Shown here one piece after another: positions 23,665 through 31,939 of a stretch of DNA of 32,435 bases (the first letter of the stretch is position 1; each line of letters begins with the position of its first letter). The translations under genes were made by a program, and so were the position numbers. Below the pieces are notes generated by a model, which did no database searches, was not told the origin of the DNA, and saw only the letters and a program-made list of their open reading frames with translations. Source of the stretch: Elusimicrobiota bacterium (GTDB taxonomy: Bacteria > Elusimicrobiota > Elusimicrobia > UBA1565 > UBA9628); contig JACRNU010000072.1 in assembly GCA_016234805.1 (NCBI GenBank), forward strand, positions 1 through 32,435, in the 5' to 3' direction.

Positions 23665-26454
23665 ATGATGCGCTTCCCTTGGACGAAGATCAGGACGGCC
23701 TTGTTCCTGTGCCTGTCCGCCTGCGCCGGCCTGGCCGTCTTGTCCGTTGCCGGCCAGGAGAGCGCGGAATGCCTGGGGTGCCATGGCGAGCCCTCGTTCG
23801 CCACGGAGCGCGGGGGCAAGACCGTGTCCCTGCACGTGCACGGGGACCGCTTCGGCGCTTCCGTGCACGGAGGCCTGGGCTGCGTGGGCTGCCACTCCGA
23901 TCTTCAGGGAGGCAAGAAGGAGCATCCCGGGAGCGTGGACAAGGTCGCTTGCGGCGCCTGCCACGCCGAAGAGCAGACGAAGTACGGCGAGAGCCTCCAT
24001 GGCAAGGCCTTTGCCAGGGGGGACAAGCTGGCCGCCACCTGCGCGAACTGCCACGGCAAGCACGACATCGTGCCGGTCGCGGACCACGCTTCAGTCGTCT
24101 CTCCCCTGCGCATCCCCTATGTCTGCGGCTCCTGCCACCAGGAAGGGGCCAAGGCGCAGACCCAGCGGGAGATCCACCAGAGCCGGATCCTGGAGAACTA
24201 CTCCGAGAGCATCCACGGCGATGGGCTCCTGCGAAAGGGACTGAAGGTCTCGGCGCAGTGCGCCTCCTGCCACACGGCCCACAGCATCCTGCCTCACACG
24301 GACCCGCGCTCATCCATCGCCCGGGCCAACGTGGCCAAGACCTGCGAGAAGTGCCACAGCCAGATCGAGGACACTCACCGCAAGGTCATCGACGGCAAGC
24401 TCTGGCGGGCCAAGCCCGACAGCATCCCGGTGTGCGTGGAGTGCCACCAGCCGCACAAGGTCCGCAAGGTCTTCTACGAGCAGGGCATGGCGGACCGCGA
24501 CTGCCTGCGCTGTCACGGCAAGCCGCTTGCCGCGGCGGACGGCAGGATGCTGCGGGTCGACCACGAGAAGCTCCTTGGCTCGGTCCACCGCAGGGTCGCG
24601 TGCGCCCAGTGCCACGCCGGGGTCTCCCCGTCGAAAGCGCGCCCCTGCGTCACTGCGCCCAAGAAGGTCGATTGCGGCATCTGCCACACCGCCCAGGTCG
24701 AGCAGTACCAGAAGAGCACGCACGGCCGGCTTTTCGCCAAGAACAGCCCCTCCGCCCCCGCGTGCGCGGAGTGTCACGGCGACCACGGCATCCTGGGCAA
24801 GGCTGACCCGAAATCCGCGACCTTCCCCATCAAGGTGCCGGCCCTGTGCGCCCGCTGCCACCGCGAGGGAGAGAAGGCGGCCCGGCAGTATAAGGGGATA
24901 GAGCACGACATCACCACCCATTACGTGGAAAGCATCCACGGCAAAGGCCTGCTCAAGAGCGGCCTGACCGTCACGGCCATGTGCACCAACTGCCACACGG
25001 CCCACGGCGAGCTCCCGGCCGCGGACCCGGGCTCGACCGTGAACCAAGCCAACATCGCCCAGACCTGTTCGCGCTGCCACCACGGGATCTACGAGCAGTA
25101 CGCGGCCAGCATCCATGTTCCGGGGCCCAAGGACAAGCCCGACGCTCCCAAGCCCGTGTGCAGCACCTGCCACTCGGCCCATACCATCAAGCGGACCGAT
25201 ATCGGCAACTTCAAGCTCGAGATCATGGGCCGCTGCGGCAAGTGCCACCAGGAGATCGCGGCCACCTACTTCGAGACCTACCACGGCAAGGTGTCCCAGC
25301 TCGGCTATGCCAAGACCGCCAAGTGCCACGATTGCCACGGCAGCCACGAGATCCACTCGGTCAATGACCCGAAGTCGTCCTTGAGCAGGCGCAACATCGT
25401 CGAGACCTGCCGCAAGTGCCACCCCGGAGCGACCCGGCGCTTCGCCGGCTACCTCACCCACAGCACGCACCACGACCGGAGCAAGTACCCGCTGGTCTTC
25501 TGGACCTTCTGGCTGATGACGGGCCTGCTGGTCGGGACCTTCACGGTGTTCGGCATCCATACCCTGCTGTGGATCCCGCGCGCGCTCGAAGCCCGGCGCC
25601 GGCGGCCTCCCCAGCCGCACGACCCGTCCGAGCCCCAGGTGGTGCGCTTCACCCCGCTCGATCGCGGCCTCCACGCCACTATGATCGTGAGCTTCATCAC
25701 CCTGGCTTTCACGGGCATGATGCTCAAGTTCTCCTACACGGGCTGGGCCCTGGCCCTGTCGCACTTCCTCGGCGGGTTCGAGAGCGCGGGCTTCATCCAC
25801 CGTTTCGCGGCCGTGGTCATGTTCGGGTTGTTCGGCACGCACCTCCATGACCTGCTCAAGCGCAAGCTCCCGGCCGTGGGCGGCTGGAAGGGCATGCTCT
25901 TCGGGCCCAACACCATGGTCCCCACATTGCGCGACGCCAGGGAGGCCCTGGAAACGGTGCTCTGGTACATCGGCAAGGGGCCGCGGCCTTCGTACGGCCG
26001 GTGGACCTATTGGGAGAAGTTCGACTACTTCGCCGTGTTCTGGGGCATCGCGATCATCGGCTCCACGGGCCTCTCCCTCTGGTTCCCCGAGCTCGTGACC
26101 CGCGTCCTGCCAGGCGGGGCGCTCAATGTGGCGACCATCATCCACAGCGACGAGGCCCTGCTCGCGGTGGGCTTCATCTTCACCATCCACTTCTTCAACA
26201 CCCACTTCAGGCCGGACAAGTTTCCCATGGACATGGTCATCTTCACAGGGTCCGTGCCTGCCGACGAGCTGGCCTACGACCGGCCCGACGAATACCGGGA
26301 CCTCGAAGCCGGGGCCGGGGTCAAGAGCAGGCTCGGGCCTCCGCCTTCGCCTGAGTTCGTGAAGCTGGCCAGGGTGTTCGGCTCCCTCGCTCTGGCCGCA
26401 GGGCTTTCCCTTGTGGTCGGCATTGTGTACGCTATGCTCTTCTCCTACAAGTGA
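23665..26454 (+). CDS. Multiheme cytochrome c (19 CxxCH) fused to a cytochrome b membrane domain
   Basis: A 929-residue fusion. After a signal sequence (MMRFPWTKIRTALFLCLSACAG) come 19 CxxCH heme c motifs between residues about 32 and 585, first CLGCH and last CRKCH. Several repeat the pattern ESIHGKGLLKSGL-CxxCHTAH, indicating internal duplication. The C-terminal 330 residues have about six membrane segments with histidines placed for b hemes (GLHATMIVSF, IHRFAAVVMFGLFGTHLHDLL, IIHSDEALL-FTIHFFNTHF), like the cytochrome b561/FdnI/HydC family. This matches the plan of Geobacter CbcL (a c-b fusion used for low-potential extracellular electron transfer) but with many more hemes. Likely role: quinol oxidation at the inner membrane and electron transfer into the periplasm. 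No Shine-Dalgarno; probably leaderless from the TATATT box. Confidence 0.88.
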   Translation: MMRFPWTKIRTALFLCLSACAGLAVLSVAGQESAECLGCHGEPSFATERGGKTVSLHVHGDRFGASVHGGLGCVGCHSDLQGGKKEHPGSVDKVACGACHAEEQTKYGESLHGKAFARGDKLAATCANCHGKHDIVPVADHASVVSPLRIPYVCGSCHQEGAKAQTQREIHQSRILENYSESIHGDGLLRKGLKVSAQCASCHTAHSILPHTDPRSSIARANVAKTCEKCHSQIEDTHRKVIDGKLWRAKPDSIPVCVECHQPHKVRKVFYEQGMADRDCLRCHGKPLAAADGRMLRVDHEKLLGSVHRRVACAQCHAGVSPSKARPCVTAPKKVDCGICHTAQVEQYQKSTHGRLFAKNSPSAPACAECHGDHGILGKADPKSATFPIKVPALCARCHREGEKAARQYKGIEHDITTHYVESIHGKGLLKSGLTVTAMCTNCHTAHGELPAADPGSTVNQANIAQTCSRCHHGIYEQYAASIHVPGPKDKPDAPKPVCSTCHSAHTIKRTDIGNFKLEIMGRCGKCHQEIAATYFETYHGKVSQLGYAKTAKCHDCHGSHEIHSVNDPKSSLSRRNIVETCRKCHPGATRRFAGYLTHSTHHDRSKYPLVFWTFWLMTGLLVGTFTVFGIHTLLWIPRALEARRRRPPQPHDPSEPQVVRFTPLDRGLHATMIVSFITLAFTGMMLKFSYTGWALALSHFLGGFESAGFIHRFAAVVMFGLFGTHLHDLLKRKLPAVGGWKGMLFGPNTMVPTLRDAREALETVLWYIGKGPRPSYGRWTYWEKFDYFAVFWGIAIIGSTGLSLWFPELVTRVLPGGALNVATIIHSDEALLAVGFIFTIHFFNTHFRPDKFPMDMVIFTGSVPADELAYDRPDEYRDLEAGAGVKSRLGPPPSPEFVKLARVFGSLALAAGLSLVVGIVYAMLFSYK

Positions 26455-26464
26455 GCCCAGCGCC

Positions 26465-27253
26465 ATGAACATGAAGATCTTCAACTGGTCGTTCGCGGCC
26501 TATGGCCTCTCCCTGATGGCCTTCGCAGGAGCGTACCTCGTGGCCAAGCCCGGGTGGCGCAAGGCCGGCCGGGGAGCGCTCTGGGCCGCCTGGCTGCTCC
26601 AGACCGCCTTCCTCGTCCTGCGTTGGAAGGAGGCCGGCCACGCGCCTCTGGCCAACCAGTTCGAGTCCCTGGCCGCCATGTCCTGGGGCTTGACCGGCAT
26701 CGCCTTCTTCTTCCAGAAAAAGGAGAACGAGTCCTGGCTGGGAGCCGGCGTGGCCGGCCTGACCATCGTGCTCCTCGGGATATGCGCGCTCCTGGACAAG
26801 ACCATGTCCCCGCTCGTGCCCGCCCTGCAGTCCGACTGGCTCCTCCTGCATGTGGCGGTCATCATGTTCGGCTACTCGGCCCTGGCGCTCTCCTTCTTGG
26901 CCTCGGTCGTCATCCTCGCCTGGCGCAAAAGCGCGGAGTTGACCGCCGCCCTCGACCGCTTCAACGAGCGCGCCATGGGCCTGGGCTATCTCCTGCTGAC
27001 GGCCGGCATCATCCTGGGCGCGGTCTGGGCCAACGAGGCCTGGGGCTCCTACTGGTCCTGGGACCCCAAGGAGACCTGGTCCCTCATCACCTGGCTCGTG
27101 TACACCGCCGCCATCCACTTGAGGCGCACCCACCGCTGGCAGGGCCGGCGCATGTCGTGGCTCTCCGTGGCCGGCTTCGTGTTCGTGCTCTTCACCTACT
27201 TCGGCGTGAACTACCTCATGAGCGGCCTGCACTCGTACGCGAACCCGAGCTGA
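26465..27253 (+). CDS. ccsA: CcsA/CcsB-type cytochrome c assembly protein (system II)
   Basis: A 262-residue membrane protein with about eight hydrophobic segments and the heme-handling WWD signature: WANEAWGSYWSWDPKETWSL-type at about residue 182. Histidines flank it (LLLHVAVIMFGYSA and AAIHLRRTHRW), as in CcsA, which with CcsB/ResB delivers and attaches heme to CxxCH apocytochromes. No ResB-like partner is in the window. The ATG at 26465 lies 10 bp after the 19-heme gene, so the two are very likely co-transcribed and the protein would mature the neighbouring cytochromes. NCBI-style naming of CcsA versus CcsB varies, so the symbol is tentative. Confidence 0.87.
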   Translation: MNMKIFNWSFAAYGLSLMAFAGAYLVAKPGWRKAGRGALWAAWLLQTAFLVLRWKEAGHAPLANQFESLAAMSWGLTGIAFFFQKKENESWLGAGVAGLTIVLLGICALLDKTMSPLVPALQSDWLLLHVAVIMFGYSALALSFLASVVILAWRKSAELTAALDRFNERAMGLGYLLLTAGIILGAVWANEAWGSYWSWDPKETWSLITWLVYTAAIHLRRTHRWQGRRMSWLSVAGFVFVLFTYFGVNYLMSGLHSYANPS

Positions 27254-27465
27254 GCTGTTCCGCGAAGCCTCCTTCCCCCGGCCTCCCGCCTGATCCCGCC
27301 TCCGCCGCCCCTTGTCCGCCGAGCTCGTCGGGCGTTCCTACCATGTCATGATAAATGATGACTAAAATCATACATTGGGATGCCTCTCATCGTTTTTCTG
27401 GATACAGTCTCGATGATAGACTCTTTTTAGATTTCTCCACAATCCCAACAGGAGGAAAGGTGAAG
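27254..27465 (+). promoter_or_regulatory. Regulatory region of the decaheme cytochrome gene, with FNR-type site D
   Basis: This 212-bp gap holds ATGACTAAAATCAT at 27358-27371, the fourth RTGACNNNNRTCAT site. It is followed by an AT-rich stretch unlike the surrounding sequence. The best -10 candidate is TACAGT at 27403-27408 (weak). GGAGG at 27451-27455 is the ribosome-binding site for ATG 27466. An in-frame ATG at 27355 overlaps the site and would put a long unlikely extension before the signal peptide, so it is rejected as the start. Confidence 0.55.
27406..27428 (+). terminator. Possible attenuator hairpin in the decaheme gene leader
   Basis: AGTCT (27406-27410) and AGACT (27418-27422) form a short 5-bp stem followed by a run of five T (27424-27428). 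It looks like a weak intrinsic terminator inside the 5' leader. The stem is short, so this is a low-confidence call. Confidence 0.2.
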
Positions 27466-28362
27466 ATGCGAAACAGTCTGACGTCATTCATGGTCGCGGC
27501 GGCCTGCGCTTCATGGCTCGCTCCCGCGGCATACGGCCAGGAGAAGGCGACCGAAGTCGGCGCCGCTACCTGCGCCGGGTGTCACGCGGAGCAGGGCGAG
27601 AGCTTCAAGAAGTCCGCCCACGCCAAGCGCATGCCCGCGGTCAAGAAGATCGAGTTCGAGAAGTCCTGCGAGTCCTGCCACGGGCCGGGCTCTTTGCACG
27701 CCGCCGCGGGCGGGGACCGGAGCAACGCGGGCTTCGCCACGATCAAGAAGGTCGGCGACCTTCCGGCCTCCGAGTCCAGCGCCGCCTGTCTATCCTGCCA
27801 CAAGTCCCAGCGCCATCTCATGCTCTGGGGCACCGGCGTCCACAAGGAGGCCGGCGTCTCCTGCGTGAAATGCCACAGCGTGCACAAGGGCGAGGGCAAG
27901 GGGAGCCTGGTCAAGGAATCCTCGGAACTCTGCCTCTCCTGCCATAAGAAGGAGAGGGGCGAGATGCAGCTCGCCTCCCACCATCCGGTCATCGAGGGCA
28001 AGATGACCTGTTCCGGCTGCCACAACCCTCACGGCGGCGTCGAGGGCAACATGAGGGCCGAGTCCGTTGAGGACACCTGCCTCAAGTGCCACCCCGGCAA
28101 GGCCGGACCCTTCGCCCGGGAGCATCCTCCGGTGGTCGAGAACTGCATGATATGCCACAAGCCGCACGGCTCGGTCAACGCCAGCATGCTCAAGCAGTCA
28201 CAGCCGTTCCTGTGCCTGCGCTGCCACAAGTGGCCGCACACGGAACGGACGACCAACGGCGCTTCCGCGCTCAACGTCTACAAGTTCGCGGAGCGCGGCC
28301 GGTGCACCGATTGCCACCGCGAGATCCACGGCTCGGACCGCAACGCGGCGTTGAAAAAGTAG
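27466..28362 (+). CDS. MtrA/DmsE-type decaheme cytochrome c
   Basis: A 298-residue periplasmic cytochrome with a signal peptide (MRNSLTSFMVAAACASWLAPAAYGQ) and ten CxxCH motifs (CAGCH, CESCH, CLSCH, CVKCH, CLSCH, CSGCH, CLKCH, CMICH, CLRCH, CTDCH). Length and heme number fit the MtrA/PioA/DmsE family, which sits inside an MtrB-type porin and carries electrons across the outer membrane. The MtrB-like gene starts 27 bp downstream, completing the porin-cytochrome pair. GGAGG precedes the start. A GTG at 27460 is an alternative start with tighter spacing. FNR-type site D upstream suggests induction under oxygen limitation. No outer-surface MtrC/OmcA-type cytochrome lies in the window, so the final electron acceptor is unknown. 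Confidence 0.9.
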   Translation: MRNSLTSFMVAAACASWLAPAAYGQEKATEVGAATCAGCHAEQGESFKKSAHAKRMPAVKKIEFEKSCESCHGPGSLHAAAGGDRSNAGFATIKKVGDLPASESSAACLSCHKSQRHLMLWGTGVHKEAGVSCVKCHSVHKGEGKGSLVKESSELCLSCHKKERGEMQLASHHPVIEGKMTCSGCHNPHGGVEGNMRAESVEDTCLKCHPGKAGPFAREHPPVVENCMICHKPHGSVNASMLKQSQPFLCLRCHKWPHTERTTNGASALNVYKFAERGRCTDCHREIHGSDRNAALKK

Positions 28363-28389
28363 GATAACGTGAGACATCTGGGGGACAGA

Positions 28390-31053
28390 ATGATGAACCG
28401 AATCGCGATTCTGGCGCTCGTCCTGGGCGCCTTCTGGGCCGCGCCGGTCCGTGCCGAGGACTCCTCCTCCGGCTACGACGCCGAGGTCCGCAACAACTTC
28501 GTGTTCTCGACCGACGAAGGGGCCAAGGGCCTCGTGGGCGAGTATGACGGCAGACAGTACGACGGGTACGAGGGAGCCTTCGGCTTCTCGGTCTTCGGCC
28601 CGTTCGCGGGCAAGGGTCCTTACACGGACTTCGAGGCCGGAGTGAGCGGCATCAACAGCGCCGAGGAAGACGCCTACCTGCTGCTGCTGGCGGGCGACTT
28701 CTTCCGGTTGTCCGGGAACTTCGACACTATTACGCACCGCCAGCGCTTCGTGCGCACGGGCATCGGGCTCAACAACGCCTTCTGGCAGAGCAACTTCGCC
28801 GAGGCAGGCGAGGACGTCGTCTACATTGATGAATGGTTCAACCGCGGCGGCTTGGGCTATCCGAGACAGCGTGAGACCTACTTCGCCAGGAGGTTCTACG
28901 ACCTCAACGCGGTCGTCAAAGGCGTACCGTTCCTGGACGCCCTCTACCTGGACTTCTATCGGAACACGGACTTCGGGAACACCTACACGCGCTTCGCCAT
29001 GAGCGGCCAGACCACGGCCGGATCCGAGGTCCCCGTGGACCGCCAGGTCAACGAGGAGAGCATCGGCTTCGGCGTCGAGTTCGGAGAGGACGCGGGCGTG
29101 GTGTACATGTTCTCCTACCGCGACTTCCAGGACTATGTGTTCGGCCCGACCGCGTTGCCTGCGGTGGCGACCATCGACTACCCCGCCGAGCCTCCGGCCC
29201 CTCACACGAAGTGGCACATCCAGGACTTGAAGTTCCGTTGGAACCCGTCCCATGCCCTTTCGCTCTCGGGCGCGGCGGTCTTCAACGGCAGGAGGAACCT
29301 CAACGACGGCTTCCAGAACCGGATCTTCACCGGGAGCCTGAACGCCCTCTACACGGGCGTGCGGCACCTGACCCTCTACGCCCGTCTCTACGGCCGCAAC
29401 ATGAACGTGCGTGAGAACAAGGAATTCTGGGACTCGAACGGCAACTCGAACAGCGACCGGCGCGTGAGCGCGGACCAGCTCGACAGGGGAACCGTCCGCG
29501 GGGAGTTCGGCGGCCGCTACAAGGTCGTCGACCCGGTCGAGCTCAAGGCGAGCTACCGCATCGATTACGTGCGCAGGACCAATGCCCCGACCGAGCAGTT
29601 CAACAACCAGGCGACCTATTCGAGCATCATCTACGGCCGCAACGGCCTGACCATCCCCTACGGCACGCACGCCAACGGCGTGGCCGAGGAGGACGTCCAG
29701 CACCGGATGAACGTGGAGGTCGAGGTGGAGCTGCCCTTCGAGGCCTCTCTGGCGGGTCATTACAAGAAGATGCTGGCCAACCGGCCCTCCTTCGAGAGCG
29801 AGCCGACCTGGAGAGACCAGGCTGGAGCCGAGCTCTTCATCCCCTGCCCCATGGGCTTCTACGTGGACGGCGGCTTCGACTACACGGGCGAGCGCAACGA
29901 CGCGTCGAACTTCACGCGCACGAACACGTTCGGACGCGAGTGGAGGGCGGGCACTGGGTGGGCCGGCAAGCACGGCTCCGCCGCGTTCAACTACGCCCAT
30001 GAGAAATCCAAGACCCACGCGGAGGGCTGGTTCGGCGCGAGCCCCCGGATCTCGGCCACCGTGACCGTGACCGACCTCCTGCACGACCCGACCATGAACT
30101 TCAAGGAAGAGAACGACACCTTGAGCGCAAACGGCAGGGTCAACCTGCCGGCCGGTTTCATGCTCCTGGCCAACGGCGCCTACACCCGGTCCGTGTCAGG
30201 CACCCCGGTCCACCTGGAGTTCGACTGGTTCAGGACGGCCGGGCAGGCAGGCCGGCCGGTCGGCGACGTGACGGACCTGCAGCCTAGAGAAGTCCGCATC
30301 CAGAGGCTGGGCCTGGGCGTTGAGTACGCGCCTCCGGCGCTCAAGAGCCTGACCGCGAGCTTCAACTATCGCTCGGACCGCTGGGATGACCGCACGGACG
30401 GCATCAACAACGGCAAGTACGACGTCTACAACGAAGTTCTAAGCAAGCCGGTCCGAAAAGATTTGCGCCGCCCGGAGTTTGGCTACCTCCTTGCACCGGG
30501 TGGCGCGATTCTTTTGGCGTCAGTATGTGAGGCGGTGGTCTTTGAGCCAGGAGTCGAGAGGGGGAAACTCGAATCGCTTGGCGTACCGCTGCAGCTTCGG
30601 GATATCCAGGTCCCATTTCTTGCCGCGCTTGGCGGGGAAGGCCAGCGGACACCTGGGGATGAGCGCCAGATAGGCCAAATCCAGGAACGCCTTCTCAGGC
30701 TCGGCGGCCGGATAGCTTGCTCGGCCCTGATGCTTGACTTCGTAGCCCCATATCAGCCGGGCTGGGAGGTGGTGGATGTGGAATTCTCCGATGGCCGTCC
30801 GGAGGCGCTTGGGCGGCGCGGCGGAGACTCCATAGACCACCTGCGGGATCTCCTCAACCACGCCGCGGTCGGCCAGGACGCTATGGAGCGAGACGTAGGC
30901 GGGCCAGGGCGCCCGGAGATAGGGCACGGCCTCATACGGATTGAGATCCGCGGCGAGCTTGCTGACCCACACGCCTTTCTTGATTCGAACGACCAAGTCC
31001 TGAGCGGCAAGGCGGGCGAGGGCCTTGGTGGCCGCGGCGGGGGCCACGCCTGA
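28390..31053 (+). CDS. MtrB/PioB-type outer-membrane porin, 3' end interrupted by an AbiE element
   Basis: Starts at ATG 28390 after GGGGGA, with a signal peptide (MMNRIAILALVLGAFWAAPVRAE). Homologous sequence covers about 680 residues to about 30434. It consists of many amphipathic strands (for example GVVYMFSYRDFQDYVFG, HLTLYARLYGRNMNV, SLTASFNYRSDRWDDRTDG) and matches MtrB-like porins that sheath a decaheme cytochrome such as the one just upstream. After GKYDVYNE the frame runs through the inverted-repeat end of the inserted element and then antisense through the AbiEi-like gene to a stop at 31053. This adds about 205 foreign residues in place of the last strand or two and the terminal aromatic residue. 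Barrel assembly normally depends on that C-terminal signal, so the present product may be impaired. Confidence 0.8.
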   Translation: MMNRIAILALVLGAFWAAPVRAEDSSSGYDAEVRNNFVFSTDEGAKGLVGEYDGRQYDGYEGAFGFSVFGPFAGKGPYTDFEAGVSGINSAEEDAYLLLLAGDFFRLSGNFDTITHRQRFVRTGIGLNNAFWQSNFAEAGEDVVYIDEWFNRGGLGYPRQRETYFARRFYDLNAVVKGVPFLDALYLDFYRNTDFGNTYTRFAMSGQTTAGSEVPVDRQVNEESIGFGVEFGEDAGVVYMFSYRDFQDYVFGPTALPAVATIDYPAEPPAPHTKWHIQDLKFRWNPSHALSLSGAAVFNGRRNLNDGFQNRIFTGSLNALYTGVRHLTLYARLYGRNMNVRENKEFWDSNGNSNSDRRVSADQLDRGTVRGEFGGRYKVVDPVELKASYRIDYVRRTNAPTEQFNNQATYSSIIYGRNGLTIPYGTHANGVAEEDVQHRMNVEVEVELPFEASLAGHYKKMLANRPSFESEPTWRDQAGAELFIPCPMGFYVDGGFDYTGERNDASNFTRTNTFGREWRAGTGWAGKHGSAAFNYAHEKSKTHAEGWFGASPRISATVTVTDLLHDPTMNFKEENDTLSANGRVNLPAGFMLLANGAYTRSVSGTPVHLEFDWFRTAGQAGRPVGDVTDLQPREVRIQRLGLGVEYAPPALKSLTASFNYRSDRWDDRTDGINNGKYDVYNEVLSKPVRKDLRRPEFGYLLAPGGAILLASVCEAVVFEPGVERGKLESLGVPLQLRDIQVPFLAALGGEGQRTPGDERQIGQIQERLLRLGGRIACSALMLDFVAPYQPGWEVVDVEFSDGRPEALGRRGGDSIDHLRDLLNHAAVGQDAMERDVGGPGRPEIGHGLIRIEIRGELADPHAFLDSNDQVLSGKAGEGLGGRGGGHA

Positions 31054-31137
31054 GATCGTGATGAGGTCCGCGGTCGTGAAGACCCGCAGGGAGTGCCTCT
31101 GCATGAGCTTGACCAGCGCGGCGGCGGCGACGCTCAT
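30520..31137 (-). CDS. AbiEi-like antitoxin (type IV toxin-antitoxin)
   Basis: A 205-residue protein with an N-terminal winged helix (FTTADLITISGVAPAAATKALARLAAQDLVVRIKKGVWV) and a C-terminal domain with the AEPEKAFLDLAYL motif of the AbiEi antitoxin family. AbiEi represses its operon by binding inverted repeats and counteracts the AbiEii nucleotidyltransferase without direct contact (type IV). The ATG overlaps the toxin stop by 4 bp, so translation is coupled. It is second in the operon, whereas antitoxin-first is the classical abiE order. The gene lies antisense to the run-off end of the MtrB-like frame. Confidence 0.82.
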   Translation of the reverse strand: MSVAAAALVKLMQRHSLRVFTTADLITISGVAPAAATKALARLAAQDLVVRIKKGVWVSKLAADLNPYEAVPYLRAPWPAYVSLHSVLADRGVVEEIPQVVYGVSAAPPKRLRTAIGEFHIHHLPARLIWGYEVKHQGRASYPAAEPEKAFLDLAYLALIPRCPLAFPAKRGKKWDLDIPKLQRYAKRFEFPPLDSWLKDHRLTY

Positions 31138-31904
31138 CGCAGCATCTCGAGCAAGGCTTGCTCGACCTCGGCCTTCTGGCGTGTGAAGGCCTGCGCATTC
31201 CGGAAGAGGTCCATCAGTTCTCCTGACAGATACGGCAGGACCTGCTCCTTGAAGTCGGCATAGGTGAAGTCGTTGATCTTATCCGTGGCGCTTTCCACCG
31301 TCTTTTGATTCACCAAGCCGGCGATGTCTTGCGGCTTGACCAGGACGACGCGCAGCAAGTGATGGATGTCGAAGAGGTCGCGGACCGCGTAGCGCGAAGG
31401 TGCGGCGAGAGCGCCGAGCTTCTGGACCGTCATCGTCGGAGGATCGTAGAACCGGGCTGCGAAGGGCGTCACCCGATAGCGCCAGAGGAGTTCGGCGTCC
31501 GGCATGGCCGCGGCGTAGTTGATGCTGTCATTGCGCCGGCTGAACTCGATTTTGGTGGGGAGAGGCTCTCCCGCGCCCAGGAAGAGGGAAACCTTCCAGC
31601 GCTGCGTCGTTTCCGTCTGCTTGGGCTTGCGGACTTCGATCCGCGTGATCCCTTGCGGAAGAAGCGATGCGATGAAAGCCCGCCCTCCCAGGATGGAATC
31701 CATGGCGTCTTGGAGCTCGTGGATGGGGATCTCGGGTGCCACGTCCAGGTCCATGTCCTGCGAGAGGCGGGGGGAGCGATGGAAGAAGCGCAGGCATATC
31801 CCGCCCTTCACCGCATAGGCGCGGCGACCGGACAGCCGGGCGTGCAGATGGCGGAGCAGGGTCAAGTGGAAGAACTCTCTTAACTCAAAGGAGCGGGGAG
31901 CCAT
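31134..31904 (-). CDS. AbiEii-like nucleotidyltransferase toxin
   Basis: A 256-residue member of the AbiEii/DUF1814 nucleotidyltransferase family. It has VKGGICLRFFHRSPRLSQDMDLD: K33-G-G, then S48-x-D50-x-D52, the family's metal-binding nucleotidyltransferase motif. KIEFSRR and RDLFDIHHLL further on are also typical. AbiEii enzymes are GTP-binding toxins that arrest growth, and abortive infection against phage is the best known role. It is the first gene after a strong promoter (TTGACA-N18-TATATA, minus strand). An upstream ribosome-binding site is not obvious. Confidence 0.85.
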   Translation of the reverse strand: MAPRSFELREFFHLTLLRHLHARLSGRRAYAVKGGICLRFFHRSPRLSQDMDLDVAPEIPIHELQDAMDSILGGRAFIASLLPQGITRIEVRKPKQTETTQRWKVSLFLGAGEPLPTKIEFSRRNDSINYAAAMPDAELLWRYRVTPFAARFYDPPTMTVQKLGALAAPSRYAVRDLFDIHHLLRVVLVKPQDIAGLVNQKTVESATDKINDFTYADFKEQVLPYLSGELMDLFRNAQAFTRQKAEVEQALLEMLR

Positions 31905-31939
31905 GGGTTGTGTGTGTGACCCGGGAAGGGTGTGCGTTT

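Noticed and set aside
28390-31053. MtrB-like porin with a natural C-terminal extension of about 205 residues.
   Set aside because: The extension is the antisense of the AbiEi-like gene and starts at the inverted-repeat end, so it is read-through after an insertion, not a domain.
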